Source: Helicobacteraceae bacterium (lineage in GTDB: Bacteria > Campylobacterota > Campylobacteria > Campylobacterales > Sulfurimonadaceae). Taken from it: a DNA stretch of 8,755 nt. The translations under genes and the position numbers were made by a program. Shown here one piece after another: positions 7,374 through 8,755 of this stretch. The notes below the pieces were generated by a model. It had not been told where the DNA came from and searched no databases. It was given only the letters and a program-made list of their open reading frames with translations. Location of the stretch: the NCBI GenBank assembly GCA_027057185.1, contig JALUJE010000199.1, forward strand, positions 1-8,755, in the 5' to 3' direction. Positions within the stretch are counted from its first letter, which is position 1; every line of letters starts with the position of its first letter.

Positions 7374-8272
7374 TACATCCTCCTGTTGTTACTGTAAAGC
7401 AGTAGCAACATTAATGCCAATGCCACCAGCAACACGTAGGGATAAAGATAGGCTTTACGAAGATACTCACTGCTTCTTATGCGAGAACGCTCTAAAGTGT
7501 TGATTTGGTCATAGACTTTTTGCAGTGCCGCGGCATCTTCGGCAAAAAAATAGGCTCCGTCACTCTCATCTGCAATATGCTGCAACAGCGCAGCATCGAG
7601 TGCATCATCACCAATACCGACGGTATAAATTCTAATCTGCTGCTTCCGTGCTGCCGCTACCGCTACTTTGGGAGCAATACGTCCGCTGTTGTGCGCTCCA
7701 TCACTGAGCAATACCATAACTTTAGTCTGTGCCCTCGAATGCTCCAGGGCACGTACCCCCATGGCAATACCTTCACCAATAGCGGTGTTTTGTCCTGCCA
7801 TGGCATCGCTCAGATAGCCAATCATTTCAGCGACAATCTCTTTTTCATAGGTTACCGGTGAAGCGATAAAAGCAAAGTCACCATAATAGACGACGCCCAC
7901 ATTATCGTCAATACGCTTGAGAACAAAATCGGCGGCAACCCGCTTGAGTGTTTCAAAACGGCTCTCGCGATGCTGGTGGTTAAACCCTATAGCGCCCATG
8001 CTTCCGCTGCCGTCAAGCACCAGAACAATGTCACGCCCCATTCTGTCGTTTCTGGAGTGTTTGTCAATGAGCACGGGAGAACTGAGCGCCACCAGTAAAG
8101 CAGACAGTGCCATTACGGTTACAATCCACCGCCACCACCCTTTTTTCGGAGAAAACCAGTGTAGATGAACCATGTATCGTACCACTGCTTTTTCTCGACA
8201 TTTATAGAGACAGTACAGTAGTGGTAGAAACAATACGATAACCCACGGATACTCTAAAGAAAACCCATTCAT
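7373..8272 (-). CDS. BatA-like VWA domain membrane protein (cassette 1), first gene of the operon
   Basis: 299 residues from the ATG at 8272. An upstream in-frame ATG at 8344 would add 24 residues, but that extension (MSILFGPFLPILG...) is unlike the usual BatA start and its ATG lies within the -35 box of the divergent tRNA promoter. The 8272 start gives the normal N-terminus (NGFSLEYPWVIVLFLPLLY), with GGGTGG about 3 nt before the ATG. Parts: span at about 9-22, span at about 48-64, VWA domain at about 79-255 with an intact metal site (DGSGS at 87-91, T163, D191), and a C-terminal span at about 277-293. The stop overlaps the next ATG as TAATG. Spans two and three bracket the VWA domain as in BatA. 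Certain as a VWA protein, strong as BatA-like. Confidence 0.9.
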   Translation of the reverse strand: MNGFSLEYPWVIVLFLPLLYCLYKCREKAVVRYMVHLHWFSPKKGWWRWIVTVMALSALLVALSSPVLIDKHSRNDRMGRDIVLVLDGSGSMGAIGFNHQHRESRFETLKRVAADFVLKRIDDNVGVVYYGDFAFIASPVTYEKEIVAEMIGYLSDAMAGQNTAIGEGIAMGVRALEHSRAQTKVMVLLSDGAHNSGRIAPKVAVAAARKQQIRIYTVGIGDDALDAALLQHIADESDGAYFFAEDAAALQKVYDQINTLERSRIRSSEYLRKAYLYPYVLLVALALMLLLLYSNNRRM

Positions 8273-8337
8273 AGCCACCCATTCTACCTTATTTTTCCCA
8301 TAGTGTCCTAATATTGGCAAAAAGGGTCCAAAAAGTA

Positions 8338-8366
8338 TTGACATTAGCCTACTCTTTGATTATAAT
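8338..8366 (+). promoter_or_regulatory. Consensus sigma-70 promoter for the tRNA-Lys/tRNA-Glu unit
   Basis: TTGACA at 8338-8343, a 17-nt spacer, and TATAAT at 8361-8366 match the housekeeping promoter consensus exactly. A C-rich discriminator (TCCCGTCC) follows, giving a start near 8373, about 22 nt before tRNA-Lys. Perfect boxes plus a GC-rich discriminator are typical of stable-RNA promoters under stringent (ppGpp) control; that control is inferred here. Confidence 0.88.
8359..8364 (-). promoter_or_regulatory. Candidate -10 box for the divergent bat operon
   Basis: ATTATAAT at 8359-8366 is its own reverse complement, so TATAAT also reads on the minus strand at 8364-8359. A start near 8352 would leave an 80-nt leader before the ATG at 8272. 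No convincing -35 is seen on the minus strand; weak TTG-containing hexamers lie at unsuitable spacing. Plausible because sigma-70 promoters in this phylum often lack a -35, but unproven. Confidence 0.4.
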
Positions 8367-8394
8367 TCCCGTCCACAAACGCAAGTTTGCCTGT

Positions 8395-8470
8395 GTCTCG
8401 TTAGCTCAGTTGGTAGAGCACGTCACTTTTAATGATGTGGCCGTAGGTTCGAATCCTACACGGGACACCA
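8395..8470 (+). tRNA. tRNA-Lys (anticodon UUU)
   Basis: 76 nt with all four arms. The acceptor stem GTCTCGT (8395-8401) pairs with ACGGGAC (8460-8466) with one U-G pair. The D arm is GCTC/GAGC. The anticodon stem CGTCA/TGATG encloses loop CTTTTAA with anticodon TTT at 8428-8430. The T arm is GTAGG-TTCGAAT-CCTAC. Discriminator A and an encoded CCA (8468-8470) end it. It closely resembles bacterial tRNA-Lys, including the D-loop AGTTGGTA. Confidence 0.97.
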
Positions 8471-8488
8471 TCTACAACTACATAGTGT

Positions 8489-8563
8489 GGCCCCGTCGTC
8501 TAGCGGTTAGGATCCATGGTTTTCATCCATGTTACAGGAGTTCGATTCTCCTCGGGGTCACCA
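8489..8563 (+). tRNA. tRNA-Glu (anticodon UUC)
   Basis: 75 nt. Acceptor stem GGCCCCG (8489-8495) pairs with CGGGGTC (8553-8559) with one G-U. The anticodon stem CATGG/CCATG is perfect and holds loop TTTTCAT with anticodon TTC at 8522-8524. The T arm is AGGAG-TTCGATT-CTCCT, followed by discriminator A and an encoded CCA (8561-8563). It lies 18 nt after tRNA-Lys and shares its promoter. No terminator hairpin is visible after it, so the transcript may continue beyond the window. Confidence 0.96.
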
Positions 8564-8622
8564 ATCTTACGAACAACTAACACCTCAACTGCATCAAAAT
8601 CTACAATATCAACTTTGATCAT
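8500..8622 (-). pseudogene. Possible truncated gene start abutting tRNA-Glu
   Basis: A 40-codon minus-strand frame starts MIKVDIVDFDAVEVLVVRKI and has a good ribosome site (AAAAGGAGAG, about 11 nt before the ATG). The first 21 codons look like real protein: alternating Val/Ile with acidic residues, reminiscent of the first strand of GyrI-like effector-binding domains, though this is a weak resemblance. After the Gly codon the frame enters the antisense of tRNA-Glu and becomes meaningless before a TAG. The natural reading is a gene start cut off at the tRNA 3' end; chance is the alternative. Confidence 0.35.
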
Positions 8623-8755
8623 TGTCTCTTTCTCTCCTTTTGAAAATTGTTTAGAAAACTCCTTTGGGAAACAACTGTACTTTTTTCATCTTACCCTCTT
8701 GGTAGTTTTCTACTGGTAGTATAGAATCTTTTAGCGTTTGAAACTACTCTTAGAT
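8564..8755. other. Right-edge region without an intact gene
   Basis: Besides the fragment starting at 8622, the minus strand has a 12-codon frame at 8689-8651 (MKKVQLFPKGVF) after a GAGGG ribosome-like site. Upstream of it, one frame is open in from the right edge (ending KLPRG and a stop at about 8691). Either could be the tail of a minus-strand operon lying to the right. No terminator, tRNA or protein family is recognised here. Confidence 0.4.

Noticed and set aside
8314..8580. Plus-strand 88-codon frame
   Set aside because: It runs through the promoter and both tRNA genes, so it cannot be a real coding region.
8564..8600. Rho-independent terminator after the tRNAs
   Set aside because: No GC-rich hairpin with a T run is visible downstream of tRNA-Glu in the remaining sequence.

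Overview
This 8,755-base window is almost entirely one minus-strand operon of the MoxR / von Willebrand factor A (VWA) 'Bat' type, followed on the plus strand by two tRNA genes, Lys(UUU) and Glu(UUC). The protein style and the gene set (MoxR, DUF58, small membrane protein, VWA, VWA-TPR) suggest a Campylobacterota bacterium of the Sulfurimonas/Sulfurovum kind. That placement rests on overall resemblance, not on a marker gene.

Layout in transcription order, from high to low coordinates. Cassette 1 holds a BatA-like VWA membrane protein (8272-7373), a BatB/BatC-like VWA-TPR fusion (7373-5847) and a BatD-like secreted, membrane-anchored protein (5866-4694). A 59-nt gap with a candidate internal promoter follows. 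Cassette 2 holds a MoxR AAA+ ATPase (4634-3687), a DUF58 protein (3687-2857), a small single-span membrane protein (2857-2453), a second BatA-like VWA protein (2460-1534) and a second VWA-TPR fusion (1537 to beyond the left edge). Every junction within each cassette overlaps by 1 to 20 nt, which indicates translational coupling. The window thus holds four VWA proteins, all with intact metal-site motifs, but only one MoxR, one DUF58 and one visible BatD. A second BatD could lie beyond the left edge.

How they may work together: in this family a cytoplasmic MoxR ATPase is thought to act as a chaperone on clients presented by VWA proteins. The BatA/BatB VWA domains and the BatD and TPR regions are expected mainly on the outer face of the inner membrane. 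DUF58 and the small membrane protein are usual partners. The client is not known from this sequence.

The left edge is a perfect 9-bp tandem repeat (15 copies, positions 1-135). It encodes a Gln-Gln-Asn tract at the C-terminus of the last gene and is still running when the window stops. At the right, a perfect sigma-70 promoter (TTGACA, 17 nt, TATAAT, then a GC-rich discriminator) drives the tRNAs. Its -10 box is palindromic, so the same 8 bp also reads as a -10 for the divergent bat operon. Positions 8564-8755 hold no clear intact gene. They hold two short minus-strand ORFs with good ribosome sites, one of which runs into the 3' end of tRNA-Glu and looks like a truncated gene start.
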